From contig JAPLEB010000069.1 in NCBI GenBank assembly GCA_026391555.1, positions 1 to 38,083 of the forward strand: 38,083 bases of DNA, given 5' to 3'. Of the stretch, positions 1 to 8,161 are shown piece by piece (position 1 is the first letter of the stretch; the number at the start of each line of letters is the position of its first letter). The position numbers and the translations under genes are program-made. The notes under the pieces are model-generated. The model searched no databases and was not told where the DNA came from. It saw nothing but the letters and a program-made list of their open reading frames with translations. The stretch comes from Bacteroidia bacterium. GTDB lineage: Bacteria > Bacteroidota > Bacteroidia > Bacteroidales > VadinHA17.

Positions 1-10
1 TAATTAACAG

Positions 11-41
11 ATTAACAATATTATAGCACCATATTGTTAAT
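11..41. repeat. Perfect 11-bp inverted repeat, possible operator or hairpin
   Basis: ATTAACAATAT at 11-21 is matched exactly by its reverse complement at 31-41, with a 9-nt spacer. Three copies of a GTTAATA(A/G)CC-like word follow between about 35 and 110. No T-tract follows on either strand, so an intrinsic terminator is unlikely. It may be a regulator site upstream of the ornithine aminotransferase gene, or the tail of the preceding region. Function is inferred only. The rest of 1-277 holds no gene that I can support. Confidence 0.4.
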
Positions 42-145
42 AACCACCTAAAAATTATTTCTATCTAAAAATAACCGTTAATAACCCCGCCTAATTTGTT
101 AATAGCCTATCAGTTTTTTATTTCTTCGTGCGTTGACCCTGGTTT

Positions 146-169
146 GTCTTGCAGTCTTGCAGTCTTGCA
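146..169. repeat. Tandem GTCTTGCA x3
   Basis: Three exact head-to-tail copies of the 8-mer GTCTTGCA lie at 146-153, 154-161 and 162-169. The GTCTT word recurs in other spacers of this window, notably at 8348-8400. Function unknown. Confidence 0.8.
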
Positions 170-203
170 GTTTCAACTTCTTAACTCCTTCAACCTTATT
201 GAT

Positions 204-234
204 TTTGAAAATACAAAAAGCTTTTGTAAGATTG
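204..234 (+). promoter_or_regulatory. Candidate Bacteroidota-type promoter of the ornithine aminotransferase gene
   Basis: TTTG at 204-207 is followed, after exactly 19 nt, by TAAGATTG at 227-234. The Bacteroidota consensus is TTTG-N19-TAnnTTTG, so there is one mismatch in the -7 box. It would give a 5' leader of about 35-40 nt before the ATG at 278. Inferred from consensus only. Confidence 0.4.
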
Positions 235-277
235 TATGAATATATTATAATTTATTATCTATTTAATAATCAACAAC

Positions 278-1489
278 ATGAATACACAGGATTATATTAA
301 TCGCGAGGATAAATTCGGGGCACATAATTACCATCCGCTGCCGGTAGTTCTCGAGAGAGGTGAAGGTCCGTTTGTCTGGGATGTCGAAGGAAAACGCTAT
401 TTTGATTTTTTATCAGCCTATTCAGCAGTAAATCAGGGCCATTGTCACCCAAAAATTGTGAAAGCGCTGACCGACCAGGCGACAAGACTTACATTAACTT
501 CCAGGGCATTTTATAATTCTGCTCTGGGTGAGTATGAAGAATATATTACTAAATATTTCAAATACGATAAGGTTCTGCCTATGAATTCGGGAGCTGAGGC
601 AGATGAAACAGCTCTGAAGCTATGCCGCAAATGGGCATACAAGAAAAAAGGGATAAAAGAGAACAATGCCAAGATTATTGCCTGCGAAGGAAACTTCCAT
701 GGAAGGACAATAACCATCATTTCAATGTCAACGGATCCGGATGCCAGGAATGATTATGGTCCATTTACCCCGGGGTTCATTATCATACCATATAATGATT
801 TAAAGGCTCTTGAAAATGCTCTTAAGGATCCGGATGTAGCCGGTTTTCTTGTTGAACCTATCCAGGGCGAAGCTGGTGTTTTTGTGCCTGGTGAAGGCTA
901 TCTGAAAAAGGCTTATGATCTCTGCAAATCAAAAAATGTCCTTTTCATTGCAGATGAAGTGCAGACCGGAATTGCACGTACCGGAAAATTACTCGCATGC
1001 GATCATGAAGGAGTCAGACCGGATATTCTGATACTTGGAAAAGCTCTGTCAGGCGGTGTTCTGCCGGTTTCTGCAGTACTTGCTGATGACGAGATAATGT
1101 TGACAATCAAACCAGGGGAGCATGGCTCAACATTTGGTGGTAATCCGCTGGCTGCCAAAGTAGCTATTGCAGCACTTGAAGTTGTTAAAAACGAAAACCT
1201 TGCCGAAAATTCTGAACGTCTTGGCAAAATATTCCGTGAAGAATTCAGTAGTATCAAATCGGATATGGTTGAGCTTGTCCGCGGGAAAGGCCTTCTGAAT
1301 GCAGTTGTGATACGACCAAAAAACGGCAAAGAGGCCTGGGATGTCTGCCTGGCAATGAAAGAAAAGGGAATTCTCGCGAAACCGACACATAATCACATAA
1401 TCAGGTTTGCGCCTCCTCTCATCATAACCGAGAAACAACTCAGGGAAGCAATCGCACTGATTAAAGAGGCATTTAAACTCTTTGAATAA
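278..1489 (+). CDS. rocD: Ornithine--oxo-acid aminotransferase
   Basis: A cytosolic PLP enzyme that transfers the delta-amino group of ornithine to 2-oxoglutarate, giving glutamate-5-semialdehyde. It links arginine/ornithine catabolism to proline and glutamate. The 403 aa match the usual length of the family. Visible class-III aminotransferase features are the [13 protein letters not shown] segment near residues 104-116, the GNFHGRT loop, the acidic EPIQGEAGV and IADEVQTG segments, and the PLP lysine in ILGKALSGG (K255). The FGGNPLAA motif is also present. ATG at 278 gives a standard N-terminus. Only 15 nt separate its stop from the next gene, so the two may be co-transcribed. Other class-III aminotransferases (acetylornithine, GABA) are less likely given the overall match to ornithine aminotransferases. 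Confidence 0.93.
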   Translation: MNTQDYINREDKFGAHNYHPLPVVLERGEGPFVWDVEGKRYFDFLSAYSAVNQGHCHPKIVKALTDQATRLTLTSRAFYNSALGEYEEYITKYFKYDKVLPMNSGAEADETALKLCRKWAYKKKGIKENNAKIIACEGNFHGRTITIISMSTDPDARNDYGPFTPGFIIIPYNDLKALENALKDPDVAGFLVEPIQGEAGVFVPGEGYLKKAYDLCKSKNVLFIADEVQTGIARTGKLLACDHEGVRPDILILGKALSGGVLPVSAVLADDEIMLTIKPGEHGSTFGGNPLAAKVAIAALEVVKNENLAENSERLGKIFREEFSSIKSDMVELVRGKGLLNAVVIRPKNGKEAWDVCLAMKEKGILAKPTHNHIIRFAPPLIITEKQLREAIALIKEAFKLFE

Positions 1490-1504
1490 CATTAAATACG
1501 CATT

Positions 1505-3295
1505 ATGAATAAATGCAATATATTGAAATGCATCAGGCGGATTCTTTCTGTGCTTGTGATTCTCTTTTTGTTTTCTTGCAAAGGGAATCGCGTGGTCACA
1601 ACTAAGGAACTTCAGAACCATATTAAATATCTTTCATCAGATTCCCTTAAAGGCAGGATGACAGGATTACCAGGAGATAGTCTCGCTGCTGAATATATTA
1701 AAAATGAACTTGCCTCTTATGGTATGATCCCACTCTCAGGTGACGGATTACAGAGGTTTAAGGTAACTAAAAGAGTTATACCCGGAAAGAGAAATTCACT
1801 GTCGATAAACGGAATAAACTACGCTCCTGATAAGGATTTTATGCCACTTGCTTTCAGTTCAAATTCAGGACTGGAATCAGAGGTTGTTTTTGCCGGATAT
1901 GGTTTCAATATTCATGGTGACAGTCTAAAATGGAATGATTATAATGGTATGGATGTAAAAGGTAAATGGGTGATGATACTTCGTGGTGATCCTGAAATTG
2001 AAAATACGAAAAGTTCCTTTATTCCTTTCAGCGGTGACAGGGATAAAGCCCTGATTGCAAAAGACATGGGTGCTGCCGGCGTTCTTTTGGTATCAGGTAC
2101 TGCATTCGATCCACTGGATACTTTTGAATCACTCAATTCCGGAGACTTTTCAGTGGATATTCCGGTTTTAAGAATTAAGAAAGGAGTTGCTGATATCATT
2201 CTTTCGAAGTCTAAAACCACAATTGCTGCACTTGAAAAAAAACTTAACAAGACAAGAAAACCTGCCGGATTTTCGACAAAAGTTACAATTAATGGTAATT
2301 CTGAAATTGTCAGGGAAACTACCAATACAAGAAATGTCGTGATGATCCTTCCCGGGGAAGACGAACAGCTTAAAAATGAATATATTATTATAGGTGCACA
2401 TTTTGACCATCTTGGAATGGGAGGACACGGGTCATCCAGCAGGGCTGTTGACACAACCGGCATTCACCACGGTGCCGATGATAATGCTTCCGGTGTGGCA
2501 ATGATGCTTGAACTTGCTGAGAAATTTGCAAGGACAAAGGGAAGCCATAAAAGAAGCATTATCTGTATCGCATTTACCGGAGAAGAAGAAGGACTTCTCG
2601 GATCAAAGCATTTTACCGATGACCCTGGGATAGATCTTTCCAAAGTTAATGCTATGATTAATCTGGATATGGTAGGACGATTGAACGAAACAAATAATTT
2701 ACAGATATCCGGAGTAGGTACAGCAACCGGACTTAAGGATCTGATATATTTAAAAAGCGATACTTCAGTTATTAAACTAACCCTTTCAGATGAAGGTTAT
2801 GGACCATCGGATCACTCCTCATTCTATGGCAAAAACATTCCTGTTCTGTTTTATTTTACCGGTGCTCATCTCGACTATCATACCCCCGCGGATACCTATG
2901 ATAAGATAAGCTACAACGGAATGGTTAAAATTTCCGATCTGATATTCAGTGTTACAGAGGAACTTGCATCATCAACTGCCAGACTACAGTTTAAAGAAGC
3001 AGGTCCAAAAGTTGAAACAGGCAGGGTTATGAGAAGAAAAGGAGTTACCCTTGGCATTATGCCGGACTTTGCCGGAGTTGTTAAAAACGGATTAAGAGCT
3101 GATTTTGTTACTCCCGGTAAGCCTGCAGCCCTGGGAGGAATGTTTAAAGGTGATATAATTACATTCATTAACGGTAAACCTGTTAATAATATTCAGGATT
3201 ACATGTTCAGAATGGGACAGCTTAAACATGGTCAGACAATAAGCGTTGAAGTTCTTCGTAATGGCAAAAAAGAGGTATTACTGATACAATTATAA
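1505..3295 (+). CDS. M28 family zinc metallopeptidase lipoprotein with PA and PDZ domains
   Basis: A predicted exported aminopeptidase-type enzyme, 596 aa. The N-terminus (residues 1-25) is a lipoprotein signal: a basic start, a hydrophobic stretch and the lipobox LFSC, so it is probably membrane-anchored. A protease-associated (PA) domain occupies roughly residues 100-230. The M28 catalytic core follows. Probable zinc and catalytic residues are H299 (GAHFDH), D325/D326 (DDNASG), E360-E362 (TGEEEG), D388 (NLDMVGR) and H459 (LDYHTPADTYD). The C-terminal 90 residues look like a PDZ domain (GVVKNGLRADFVTPGKPA, then GDIITFINGKPV). The likely role is degradation of extracellular peptides. Exact specificity cannot be read from the sequence. 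Confidence 0.9.
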   Translation: MNKCNILKCIRRILSVLVILFLFSCKGNRVVTTKELQNHIKYLSSDSLKGRMTGLPGDSLAAEYIKNELASYGMIPLSGDGLQRFKVTKRVIPGKRNSLSINGINYAPDKDFMPLAFSSNSGLESEVVFAGYGFNIHGDSLKWNDYNGMDVKGKWVMILRGDPEIENTKSSFIPFSGDRDKALIAKDMGAAGVLLVSGTAFDPLDTFESLNSGDFSVDIPVLRIKKGVADIILSKSKTTIAALEKKLNKTRKPAGFSTKVTINGNSEIVRETTNTRNVVMILPGEDEQLKNEYIIIGAHFDHLGMGGHGSSSRAVDTTGIHHGADDNASGVAMMLELAEKFARTKGSHKRSIICIAFTGEEEGLLGSKHFTDDPGIDLSKVNAMINLDMVGRLNETNNLQISGVGTATGLKDLIYLKSDTSVIKLTLSDEGYGPSDHSSFYGKNIPVLFYFTGAHLDYHTPADTYDKISYNGMVKISDLIFSVTEELASSTARLQFKEAGPKVETGRVMRRKGVTLGIMPDFAGVVKNGLRADFVTPGKPAALGGMFKGDIITFINGKPVNNIQDYMFRMGQLKHGQTISVEVLRNGKKEVLLIQL

Positions 3296-3323
3296 ACAAG
3301 GCGAAAGGCAATAGGCAAATGAT

Positions 3324-3393
3324 AAAAGTAACTCGATCAAAATCCCCTCCTGGGAGAGCCTGCCCCGCTTCGGCGGGGGCAAGGGGTGGGTTA
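3324..3393 (+). repeat. Dispersed structured repeat, copy 1
   Basis: About 70 nt running from AAAAGTAACTC to GGGGTGGGTTA. The core is a perfect hairpin, CCCCGC-TTCG-GCGGGG, at about 3363-3378 with a UUCG-type loop. Outer arms AATCCCCT and AGGGGT can also pair. An almost identical copy lies in reverse orientation at 25066-25136. It sits in the 256-nt gap after the M28 gene. The gap also holds an 8-bp inverted repeat, CACATGTT (3439-3446) and AACATGTG (3483-3490), but no gene. Confidence 0.85.
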
Positions 3394-3551
3394 ACTATGG
3401 GTTAAAAGGCGAAAGAATAAAGTTTATAATATGAAACCCACATGTTATGCTAACACAAACACTTATAAATATAATTTTTATCAACATGTGCGGTTCCATC
3501 ATACCTTAAAAATCAAAATTATATTATGATGAAATCTAATTATTCTTCAAA

Positions 3552-4427
3552 ATGAAAAAATTTGTATTATGGTCCCTTGCCCTGATAATTACTTTCTCTG
3601 CTGCTATATATCAAAGACATACAGGCCCTACAAACCCCAAGGAATTGGATGTTACCCTCAATAATAAGTTGCATGAATTAAAACTTGTCCGAAGTCTGGC
3701 CCTTGATGAAAAACCGGAGGTAAAACTGAATATAACCGATACTAAGGTTAAAGCAAGACTATTCTTCAAACGATTTAAAAGTGACGAAGAATATCAGGTT
3801 GCAGAGTTTTCTTACAAAGTGTATCCTGAGAATTCTTTTTTGATGAACAAGGTATTCAATATCTATGAAGATCATGGATTTTTCGCACCAGTGCCACAGC
3901 AACCGGCAGCAGGTAAACTTCAGTACTACTTTGAAATAACCGATTCGAATGGAACCCAATCTTATTTCAAAGATTCACCCATTGTAATAAGATTTAAAGG
4001 TGGTGTTCCTTCCTTTATACTTCTTCCTCATGTCCTTTTTATGTTTCTTGCAATGCTTTTTTCAACCCTTGCAGGACTTATGAGTATCATAAAATTTCCC
4101 TTATATAAGGTGTACTCCGTCTGGGCACTCATCCTGTTCATTGTAGGCGGTTTGGTACTGGGTCCGATTGTACAGGATTATGCCTTTGGCGAATTATGGA
4201 CCGGGATACCATTTGGGTGGGATTTAACTGATAATAAAACACTTATCGCAATATTTTTCTGGATTCTGGCTGTTGTAATGAACAGAAAAGCAGACAGACC
4301 TCTCTATTCAGCGCTTGCGGCATTCGTACTTCTCCTGGTATATTCCATACCTCACAGTTTATTTGGTTCAGAGTTAGATTATACCAGCGGGAAGGTTACC
4401 CAGGGATTTATTCTAAACTTTTTCTGA
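3552..4427 (+). CDS. Conserved-type hypothetical membrane protein
   Basis: I do not recognise the family. The 291-aa product starts with a hydrophobic segment (residues about 4-20) that could be a signal anchor. A soluble, probably beta-rich extracytoplasmic part of about 130 residues follows; it is rich in aromatic and charged residues and carries repeated PENSF/PQQPAAG-like loops. The second half contains four predicted membrane helices: around residues 152-175, 185-205, 228-245 and 255-272. The order of a periplasmic domain followed by a helical bundle suggests an envelope sensor or transport-associated protein, but nothing specific can be claimed. No neighbour overlaps it. Confidence 0.7.
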   Translation: MKKFVLWSLALIITFSAAIYQRHTGPTNPKELDVTLNNKLHELKLVRSLALDEKPEVKLNITDTKVKARLFFKRFKSDEEYQVAEFSYKVYPENSFLMNKVFNIYEDHGFFAPVPQQPAAGKLQYYFEITDSNGTQSYFKDSPIVIRFKGGVPSFILLPHVLFMFLAMLFSTLAGLMSIIKFPLYKVYSVWALILFIVGGLVLGPIVQDYAFGELWTGIPFGWDLTDNKTLIAIFFWILAVVMNRKADRPLYSALAAFVLLLVYSIPHSLFGSELDYTSGKVTQGFILNFF

Positions 4428-4546
4428 AATTTTATTTAAATTTCTTAAATTGGACGCAGCATTTAAAATTAAACCACGTCTATTGATTAGAAAATTAATA
4501 GAAAGTGGGTGCAGCAACACATATAAAAACTAGTCTTTACGTAAAG

Positions 4547-5107
4547 ATGGCAAATGTAGAAGCGGCATTCAGAAACCTACACCAGGATCTTTTGGACGGG
4601 TGTAAAATCGGCGACCAGAAAGCACAGTTCCAGATCTACAAGTTGTACTACAAAGCAATGTACAACACAAGTCTGAGGATTGTAATCAACACGATGGAAG
4701 CTGAAGACATAATGCAGGAATCGTTCTTGTCGGCCTTTGAAAAAATTGATTCTTATTCAGGAACTGTAAGTTTCGGTGCATGGCTCAAAAAAATAGTAAT
4801 TAACCGGTCACTCGATTCCCTGAATAAAAGAAAAGCGGTCTTTGAAGATATTGAGTCGCATGTTGGTATAAGAGATGAAAGTGGTGAAGATTCAGCCAGA
4901 AATGAAGAGATTGATGTCAGGGTTGAAGAGGTTAAGGAGGCAATTGAAAGACTTCCTGATGGCTACAGGGTAATACTTTCTCTCTACCTGCTCGAAGGTT
5001 ACGATCACGATGAGATAGCAGAAATTCTATCTATCAACAGCAGTACATCACGATCACAACTCTCAAGGGCAAAGCAGAAACTCATCGGGGAATTAAAAGG
5101 AAAATGA
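4547..5107 (+). CDS. ECF-type RNA polymerase sigma factor (sigma-70 family)
   Basis: Directs RNA polymerase to a specific promoter set. From the ATG at 4547 the protein is 186 aa, a normal ECF size. An upstream in-frame GTG at 4505 would add 14 residues that do not look like the family. Region 2 is visible around residues 25-90 (YYKAMYNTSLRI, then AEDIMQESFLSAFEKI and FGAWLKKIVINRSLD). Region 4 is at about 130-180 (LPDGYRVILSLYLLEGYDHDEIAEIL, helix-turn-helix, then SRSQLSRAKQKL). Its TGA overlaps the ATG of the next gene by 4 nt, which indicates translational coupling to a probable anti-sigma factor. The regulon is unknown; autoregulation of the cassette is likely but not shown. Confidence 0.9.
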   Translation: MANVEAAFRNLHQDLLDGCKIGDQKAQFQIYKLYYKAMYNTSLRIVINTMEAEDIMQESFLSAFEKIDSYSGTVSFGAWLKKIVINRSLDSLNKRKAVFEDIESHVGIRDESGEDSARNEEIDVRVEEVKEAIERLPDGYRVILSLYLLEGYDHDEIAEILSINSSTSRSQLSRAKQKLIGELKGK

Positions 5108-5685
5108 AAAATTTATCAGAAATGAAAACAATAGAAGAGATAATCAGGAACAATAAGGATTTTTTCGAAGATAGAGAACCTTCGGAAGGTCACTTTGAAA
5201 GGTTTAACAGGAAGCTTGAGATAAGGTTCCAGACCAATGCAACTAAAAGAAGTATTGTCCCTTACCTGTTAAGAGCAGCGGTTGTAACACTGCTGGTTAC
5301 TCTTTCCTCGCTCTGGACATGGGACCATTTCATCCGTCCGGGAAGTAGCAGGATGATGCTTGGCCAGGTTTCACCACAATACAAAGAGGTGGAAAACTAC
5401 TACATACACCAGGTCAACATGATGGAAGGCGAAATAGTAAATGTTGATATGAAAAATAATCCGGAACAGAAAGTGATGCTTATGAATGAGATGAAAAGCA
5501 TGGATTCAGTATATGTTTCTCTCCAGAAAGAACTCAAGGCAAATCCTGATGATGAACGAATTATAAATGCAATGATAGAGCATTATCAGACAAAACTTGA
5601 GGTTATGACCTACATAGTAAATCAGCTTAAAACGATCAGGAATGATAACCAAAACATATCAGAAAATGAAAAAGTCAGATTATAA
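5104..5685 (+). CDS. Putative membrane-bound anti-sigma factor
   Basis: A 193-aa single-pass protein. A charged, mostly helical cytoplasmic N-terminus (residues 1-52) is followed by one hydrophobic segment near residues 55-74 (YLLRAAVVTLLVTLSSLW) and a helical, Met/Glu/Lys-rich extracytoplasmic part. That is the usual layout of an anti-sigma factor, and the gene overlaps the ECF sigma gene by 4 nt. I see no HxxxCxxC zinc anti-sigma motif and no FecR signature, so the assignment rests on position and topology. The N-terminal 40 residues would be the sigma-binding part. The 3' end overlaps the next start by 20 nt. Confidence 0.65.
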   Translation: MKNLSEMKTIEEIIRNNKDFFEDREPSEGHFERFNRKLEIRFQTNATKRSIVPYLLRAAVVTLLVTLSSLWTWDHFIRPGSSRMMLGQVSPQYKEVENYYIHQVNMMEGEIVNVDMKNNPEQKVMLMNEMKSMDSVYVSLQKELKANPDDERIINAMIEHYQTKLEVMTYIVNQLKTIRNDNQNISENEKVRL

Positions 5686-6745
5686 ACCAGGGATGCTCCT
5701 TTTCTTATCACTGTTCCTTGTATCTTTCACATTATCAGCACAGGAGATTACTAAGGAATTCCACAAGGAATATACAGCAGGAGCAAATACTACACTTGAA
5801 ATTACCAACAGTTATGGCGATGTCGTGATACAGAACTGGGATAAGGATCAGGTCGTTATCGATGTCAAGGTAACTGTAGAATTACCTAATAAAGAAAAAG
5901 CCGAAAAACTTTTAGGATATATTGATGTCCAATTTTCTGAAGGAGAAGACCTTATTTCGGCTAAAACTGTAATTGATGACAAATTCAGCTTCGGAATTTG
6001 GAGTAACGGTTCAAGAAAATTCAGGATTGATTATAATGTAAAGATGCCTGTTGGGACGGCTCTGACACTCGCGAACAAATATGGCAATACTAATATTGAT
6101 GAACTTCACGGGTTAATGAGTCTCGATATAAAATATGGAAACCTCACAGCCGGGAAACTGACAAGAGGAAATGTAAAACCTCTCAGCAGGCTTAATGTAG
6201 CTTACGGAAAAGCAACAATTGATGAAACAGGTTGGCTCGATCTGACTGTGAGGTACGTCGGTAAGATAGAAATAACAAAAAGTCAGGCGCTCCTTATTGA
6301 TAGTAAATATTCAAAGCTATCCCTTGGTGAAACAAGTTCTGTTGTTGGAGAAAGTAAATATGATAATATCAGTATTGAAAGCATCAACAACCTGGTTCTG
6401 GAAAATGGATACACAGAAGTAAACATCGGAGTCCTGACAAAAAAACTCAATTATACCGGGAGTTACGGTTCATTTTCGATAGAGAGCATCCCTTCAGGAT
6501 TTGAATCGATTGATGTTGAGACGCATTATATGGGCGTAAAGCTTGGAATTGAAGAATCGGCAAACTACAAACTGGACGCAAGAGTGTCCTATGGCGGATT
6601 AAATTATAATGAGGATAACTTTAAAAATCAGAGACGAAATATTGAGAATAATTCCAAGGAAGTATCAGGAATTGTTGGGAAAGAAGAATCTCCTTCAGCA
6701 ACGGTTAAAGTAGTTGCCTCTTATGGATCGGTAAAACTCTACTAA
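5666..6745 (+). CDS. DUF4097-like exported beta-repeat protein
   Basis: A secreted or surface protein of 359 aa from the ATG at 5666. An in-frame ATG at 5642 would add eight residues before the signal peptide. Residues 1-26 form a signal peptide ending in FTLSAQ. The mature part consists of about a dozen short repeats of roughly 20-25 residues, each marked by Tyr-Gly or Tyr-x followed by a beta strand: NSYGDVVI, NKYGNTNI, IKYGNLTA, VAYGKATI, SKYSKLSL, SKYDNISI, GSYGSFSI, VSYGGLNY, ASYGSVKL. This fits a beta-helix or DUF4097-type adhesin-like fold. It overlaps the putative anti-sigma gene and is probably the effector or sensed structure of that ECF cassette. Confidence 0.75.
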   Translation: MKKSDYKPGMLLFLSLFLVSFTLSAQEITKEFHKEYTAGANTTLEITNSYGDVVIQNWDKDQVVIDVKVTVELPNKEKAEKLLGYIDVQFSEGEDLISAKTVIDDKFSFGIWSNGSRKFRIDYNVKMPVGTALTLANKYGNTNIDELHGLMSLDIKYGNLTAGKLTRGNVKPLSRLNVAYGKATIDETGWLDLTVRYVGKIEITKSQALLIDSKYSKLSLGETSSVVGESKYDNISIESINNLVLENGYTEVNIGVLTKKLNYTGSYGSFSIESIPSGFESIDVETHYMGVKLGIEESANYKLDARVSYGGLNYNEDNFKNQRRNIENNSKEVSGIVGKEESPSATVKVVASYGSVKLY

Positions 6746-6770
6746 TCAGCTTCATAAACTCACCCACTAT

Positions 6771-6797
6771 CACCCTCTCTACTTCGTAAAGAGGGTG
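6771..6797. terminator. Hairpin between convergent genes, probable terminator
   Basis: CACCCTCT at 6771-6778 pairs with AGAGGGTG at 6790-6797. On the plus strand a moderately T-rich stretch (TAACTTTCTT) follows. It lies between the DUF4097-like gene (+) and the truncated peptidase (-), so it may end either transcript. Confidence 0.45.
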
Positions 6798-6805
6798 TAA
6801 CTTTC

Positions 6806-6838
6806 TTACTACTACTACTTACTTCTTACTACTTACTT
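6806..6838. repeat. TTACTACT/TACTTACTTC microsatellite
   Basis: A low-complexity run of TTACTACTACTACTTAC-type units. Read on the minus strand it follows immediately after the stop codon of the truncated isoaspartyl peptidase and carries many stop codons. It marks the point where the family's normal C-terminus is lost. Confidence 0.7.
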
Positions 6839-7627
6839 TTACCTTCGGATAAAAAATTCACCATGCCCTGTGGCTGAAACGGCACATGTAATATTGTTGG
6901 CATAAGTACCTGCCCCGATTATAGGTGCGTCACCTACCCTGTTATATTTTTTATTTGACATTCCCCCGGTGGATGTCCCGGCGGCAAGATTTCCATTCCG
7001 GTCAAGAGCACAGCAACCTACTGTTCCCATTTTTTCTTTCTTCAATATTTCCTTAAGTTCATTATAGCGCTTTTCTGTATAAAAATATGATGGAGGAACA
7101 ATTTCAAGTCCCTGATCCTTTGTAAATTGAGAGGCTCCTGCACCTGTCAGCATCACATGTTCCGAATTTGTCATGACATACCTTGCAGCCGTAATCGGGT
7201 TTTTTATATCTGTTACACAGGCAACTGATCCCGCTGCAAGATTTGAGCCATCCATTATCGCAGCATCAAGTTCATTCTTGCCCTCATGAATAAAAACAGC
7301 ACCTTTACCGGCATTGAAAAGAGGATTATCCTCCATTACTCTTATTGTCTTCTCAACTGCATCAAGGGATGAACCACCTTCGGACAGGATTTTCTTACCT
7401 GTATTCATTGCTTCTGCCAGGGCGGCTCTGAATTCCTTATCCATCTCTGGTGTCATTTTATCTTTAGCCATGGCACCGGCACCTCCATGGATCACTATTG
7501 CCCATTCCTGCCTTTCAACTGAAGAATTAACAGACTGCTGGTCAGTAGTTTTCTTTTCACTTTTACATGAAAACAGGACTATTCCAAAGATCAGGAAAAC
7601 TGTAAAAACTATCAGTTTTGGTTTCAT
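6839..7627 (-). pseudogene. Isoaspartyl peptidase/L-asparaginase (Ntn hydrolase), C-terminally truncated
   Basis: The family cleaves itself before a conserved Thr and hydrolyses isoaspartyl dipeptides or asparagine. From the ATG at 7627 the product is 262 aa, with a lipoprotein signal (VLFSC lipobox). Recognisable parts are IVIHGGAGA, SSLDAVE, NPLFNAGKGAVF, ELDAAIMDG and the autocleavage site MGTVGCCALD, then GNLAAGTSTGG. The chain stops after ATGHGEFFIRR, leaving a beta-subunit of only about 61 residues, whereas family members normally have about 140 after the Thr. The missing part is not found downstream; the sequence passes directly into a microsatellite. It is therefore probably inactive, unless an assembly error removed the end. 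In-frame upstream start codons (7690, 7651) would place residues before the signal peptide and were not chosen. Confidence 0.8.
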
Positions 7628-7835
7628 CTTATTGGGGTTTGGGGAAATCATCTTAACATGTCTATAAAATATTAATATTTTTTGCAGCATCTCTCAATAA
7701 TTTTTAAGGTTTGTTGATTGATGAACCCTTGTCGTATGTTAAAGATTAAAAGAAATTCTTTGAACTTTATAAAACCTTTACGAGATTTGATGTATAATTG
7801 ATATAAAATTGAAGTATAAACCAAAAAAAGCTGTT

Positions 7836-8102
7836 ATGATACTTATAGAAAAGCCTTCAGAAGAGAAACTCCTGAGGCTTAAAGTCAATTCATGGCCGGT
7901 TTGGGAGAAAGAGATTTCAGAATTTCTCTGGAAATATGATGAGACTGAAACCTGCTATATCATTGAAGGCGAAGTTGTTGTAACCCCTGTAAATGGTAAC
8001 CCTGTTGAGTTCGGGAAAGGCGATCTTGTAGTCTTTTCAGAAGGTCTGAAATGCAAATGGAAAATAATTAAAGCGGTAAGGAAACATTATAAGTTCGGCT
8101 GA
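7836..8102 (+). CDS. Small cupin-domain protein
   Basis: An 88-aa single-domain cupin of the type that resembles the (S)-ureidoglycine aminohydrolase/EutQ-like cupin fold. It has WPVWEKEISEFLWKYDETETCYIIEGEVVVTP, then a turn, then FGKGDLVVFSEGLKCKWKI. The ETCYIIEG segment is the first cupin motif and GKGDLVVF the second. A strict metal-binding GxHxH set is not present. The ATG at 7836 was preferred to an upstream TTG at 7809. Substrate unknown; such proteins are often stress-related or metabolic accessory proteins. It diverges from the truncated peptidase gene across a spacer of about 200 nt. Confidence 0.8.
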   Translation: MILIEKPSEEKLLRLKVNSWPVWEKEISEFLWKYDETETCYIIEGEVVVTPVNGNPVEFGKGDLVVFSEGLKCKWKIIKAVRKHYKFG

Positions 8103-8161
8103 GAGAAAGAGTTAATGAACATGGAATTGAATTCGATGAGAAATATTTTGTTTAAAATATT

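Noticed and set aside
1127-1621. 164-codon minus-strand frame across rocD and the M28 gene
   Set aside because: Overlaps two clear genes in the opposite sense; composition explained by their codon use.
4505-4546. GTG start for the sigma factor
   Set aside because: The added 14 residues do not match ECF proteins; the ATG at 4547 gives a normal N-terminus.
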